The position numbers were made by a program, and so were the translations under genes. Shown in pieces: positions 61,766 through 64,000 of a DNA stretch of 64,000 bases (the stretch's first letter is position 1; each line of letters opens with the position of its first letter). Below the pieces are notes generated by a model. That model was not told where the DNA came from, searched no databases, and saw only the letters and a list, made by a program, of their open reading frames with translations. Origin of the DNA: Brugia malayi (lineage: Eukaryota > Nematoda > Chromadorea > Rhabditida > Onchocercidae); NCBI RefSeq assembly GCF_000002995.4, contig NW_025062479.1:2439721-2503720 (forward strand), read 5' to 3'.

Positions 61766-63255
61766 TGTTGGGTACAATTAATTACATTAAATTGTGTATT
61801 TTCTGCTGGTTAAATAGCATCACTGTTATACCTAAGTAAAAAGCATTAGTACGGTCTAAAAAGTGTTGGTTTTTTTTTTTATTTTGCATGTCAATTTTTT
61901 GGGTATTTCAACTTTTCTGATCTCACAAAAAGTAAGGAAGTGTTGAGATTTTGTTACGCTGTTTTGTTAAGCTTTTACATGTATTCTGTTTCCAGTAGCA
62001 ACATAAGTGTATTAGTTTTATATTTTGATAATTAGGATGTCATTCTGTGCATCAGATATTTTTGATCTGTATATTCCATTCTTTTTATTCTATTTTATAA
62101 TCGCTTTGAAAAAAAAAAAAATGTTATAAAATTAAAGGGGGATTGTTTCATGGATATGTAGAAAGTAAAGGATCAAGCGTCTTGTTTAACTCATTTTTGT
62201 TTATTGTCCATATTTTTGTTTTTCTCTTTTTACGGGATCGTTGTTAATCCGTTGAAGGCTTGTCCATCAATTTGTTGATTGTTTTTTTTTTTTTGGTTAG
62301 GCCTTATTTTTCATATATATATATATACATCAAATGGTGCATTAAAAAAAATGTCTTTTTTCGTCACTGTAAAATGATTGTTTCACTGTTTCTGCTGCAT
62401 TTCTTTCTTCAATGATAAAAGTTTTTGAATTCAAATTTTCTATGCATTTACTGTATTTTGGATCTATCTATCTATCTATATATATATATATAGATAGATA
62501 GATAGATCACAGTAATGAATGGATATGAATTTGATAGAGTGAAGAGAGCATTCCAAAGAAATAAAAACTCAAGTAAGATGTTTAATATTTCTAGAATAAG
62601 ATATTTAAAGATAAACGTATCAGGGCTGATAAATAATATGAAAGGCTATCAATATAAATTTTAATCCTGTGCTAATAAATTACATAATATGAACAACTCT
62701 ATTTTTTCCTTTATCTAAATTTCTGTTTTCCATATTTCATCTTTATTGGAGGGAAGAAAAAGTTATGTATTTATTATGAATGGTTTTTAACAAGAACAGG
62801 AAGAAAAAATTATTAGCATAAAGAGATGAGAGTTCTTGTCAAAATGGTTTAATCAGTAAACAAGATTCAATCGATGAATGATTTACAATTTTCAGAACAT
62901 CATGATAACTTCAAATTCTTTTAAATATGGTCAAGGTTAATGGTGGATTTTATAGAGTGTGATGAGTTAATTGTTGTGGATTTATAGCTTCTTGTGAAGA
63001 TGAAGGAAAGTATCGAATGAAACAAATAGAAGCAGTAAATGAAGGCGGCACCATTGAAGAGAGAGGAAGGGAGGGAGAGAGGGGGAAAAGGAGAAAAAGA
63101 AGGAGATACAGTTATCATGATTGTAAATGCTACAAAAAAAAAAAAAAAAAAGGAAAAGGAAGATCCATTTTACTTCTTTCGATCATCTCTCTTCTGTCCG
63201 TTCTATTAATATCGCTTGCTATTTATTTATTCATTACTGCTTTAAAAGATTGAAA
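61766..63255. other. 3' flank of the receptor gene
   Basis: AT-rich DNA with no supported gene. It includes an AATAAA at about 62564, a TA run near 62313, the large palindrome at 62461-62508, and a purine-rich GA tract at about 63056-63105 that gives spurious charged frames. Confidence 0.5.
62461..62508. repeat. 48-bp perfect palindrome
   Basis: GATCTATCTATCTATCTATA at the left is the exact reverse complement of the right arm, around a TA-repeat centre. All 48 bases are self-complementary, so it can form a long hairpin or cruciform. It probably arose from abutting CTAT, TA and GATA microsatellites. Confidence 0.95.
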
Positions 63256-63326
63256 ATGTCTTCTCAAATTGTCATACTTCTTCAACTAATATTCATCCTT
63301 TTCAATTCATTTTCACATTGTTGGTG
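63256..63326 (+). CDS. probable first exon (signal peptide) of a secreted protein, rest not resolved
   Basis: ATG at 63256 opens MSSQIVILLQLIFILFNSFS, then HCW, and runs into the consensus donor GTAAGC at 63327 in phase 2. A Met-polar-hydrophobic-small pattern followed at once by a strong donor is how first exons of nematode secreted peptides usually look, and the insulin-like and neuropeptide genes here do the same. No downstream exon could be identified in the remaining 670 bases, so the mature protein is unknown and the gene probably continues past the window. Confidence 0.35.
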
Positions 63327-64000
63327 GTAAGCTTTTTCTTTTCACTCTTCCTTACATTAATTAATCTAAAATTAAACTAATATTTTGAATCTTAAAAAAA
63401 TAAAAAACAAAAACGAAAATTCATTTAAGATTGCTAAAAATTTAAGTGAAAATTTATTTTACAAACGAAAGAAAAGTATTAAAATTAATTTTTTTTCTCC
63501 TTTTTTTTTTAATTCTAACAACAAATATTTTTATCACTTATTTATTATATCATTTATTATATCAGGCTTATATCATTTTATCACTTATTTATTATATCGG
63601 GCTTATATCATTTATCACTGTTTTGATATAACAGAGCCAACGAAATAAATTATTATATATATTTTAGTAAAGAGGAGAAGGAAAAAAAAGCTAAAAATAA
63701 AATAGTAATAGGAATAAAATTAAAATGAAATAAAATTAACGATGAAATTAAACAATATAAATGTGAGTCATATTATTTGTATGAGCTAAAGATAAGCTGA
63801 TAAGATGCAGATAATGTTTATATTGCAATAATTAAATTAAATTAGTAAATGAGTTTATCATTTATTCTGATGCAATAAAATAGTTCAAAGTGATAATTGC
63901 TCTCTAAAACACAGATAAATGTTATGAGACATTAAATCAATCAGATTCCTTCAAAATAGCAATATTAAACTTTAACAAGAATACTAATTTAACTTGCATT
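63327..64000. other. possible intron or intergenic right edge
   Basis: AT-rich, with a poly-T stretch and a short tandem duplication. No exon was recognised. It would be intron if the signal-peptide exon to its left is real. Confidence 0.4.
63531..63617. repeat. short tandem duplication
   Basis: TTATCACTTATTTATTATAT followed by C(A/G)GGCTTATATCATT occurs twice; the first copy has an additional CATTTATTATAT insertion. Confidence 0.8.

Noticed and set aside
63017..63330. Lys/Arg/Glu-rich frames around 63.0-63.2 kb
   Set aside because: Produced by the purine-rich GA tract; only the later signal-peptide exon at 63256 is retained.
1..64000. tRNA, rRNA, spliced-leader RNA, CRISPR or intact transposon
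   Set aside because: By eye I found no tRNA B-box with cloverleaf context, no SL1-like sequence, no regular spacer-repeat array, and no transposase or reverse-transcriptase motif. A covariance-model scan would be decisive.

Overview
The window looks like nuclear DNA of a nematode. I infer a parasitic clade III (filarial-type) species. It is very AT-rich, with long A and T runs and many GA, TA and ATT microsatellites. The genes have many small exons of about 50-450 bases, acceptors of the TTTTCAG type, and acceptors only 0-10 bases before several start codons, as expected for spliced-leader trans-splicing. I saw no bacterial operons, CRISPR, rRNA or tRNA.

Layout: 1-16.4 kb is mostly gene-poor, low-complexity DNA, with at most the tail of an unidentified gene at the left edge. 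At 16.4-19.7 kb (+) there is a four-exon insulin/relaxin-like peptide gene, and at 20.4-22.4 kb (-), converging on it, a four-exon neuropeptide precursor that should yield two amidated peptides ending in SSRFW. A short unidentified minus-strand gene may lie at about 27.5-28.2 kb. A complete 18-exon glycogen synthase gene spans 29.9-36.6 kb (-). The stretch 36.6-46.8 kb is mostly empty apart from a hairpin and two coding-like islands. Base composition becomes visibly less AT-rich from about 44.7 kb. At 46.9-53.5 kb (+) a 17-exon gene encodes a roughly 1,100-residue, mostly disordered protein whose N-terminus resembles the Ataxin-7/Sgf73 zinc finger of the SAGA deubiquitinase module. At 57.0-61.8 kb (+) a 16- or 17-exon gene encodes a TGF-beta/BMP type I receptor kinase. 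The right edge holds a probable signal-peptide exon of another secreted protein.

How the genes relate: I see no operon linking the main genes. Functionally, the window brings together an insulin-like ligand, a neuropeptide, glycogen synthase (the classical end target of insulin signalling) and a TGF-beta receptor. In nematodes these are all pathways that control growth and metabolism, but I regard the physical proximity as probably coincidental.

All exon models were assembled by eye from splice motifs, and the junction phases were checked by exon-length arithmetic. No database search was possible. The most noteworthy points are the SSRFW-amide precursor, the insulin-like peptide with an extra residue in the A-chain loop and an extra cysteine pair, the ataxin-7-like finger, a glycogen synthase exon whose homology-predicted acceptor ends in CAT instead of CAG, and a TGF-beta receptor kinase insert that repeats the GS-box heptapeptide.
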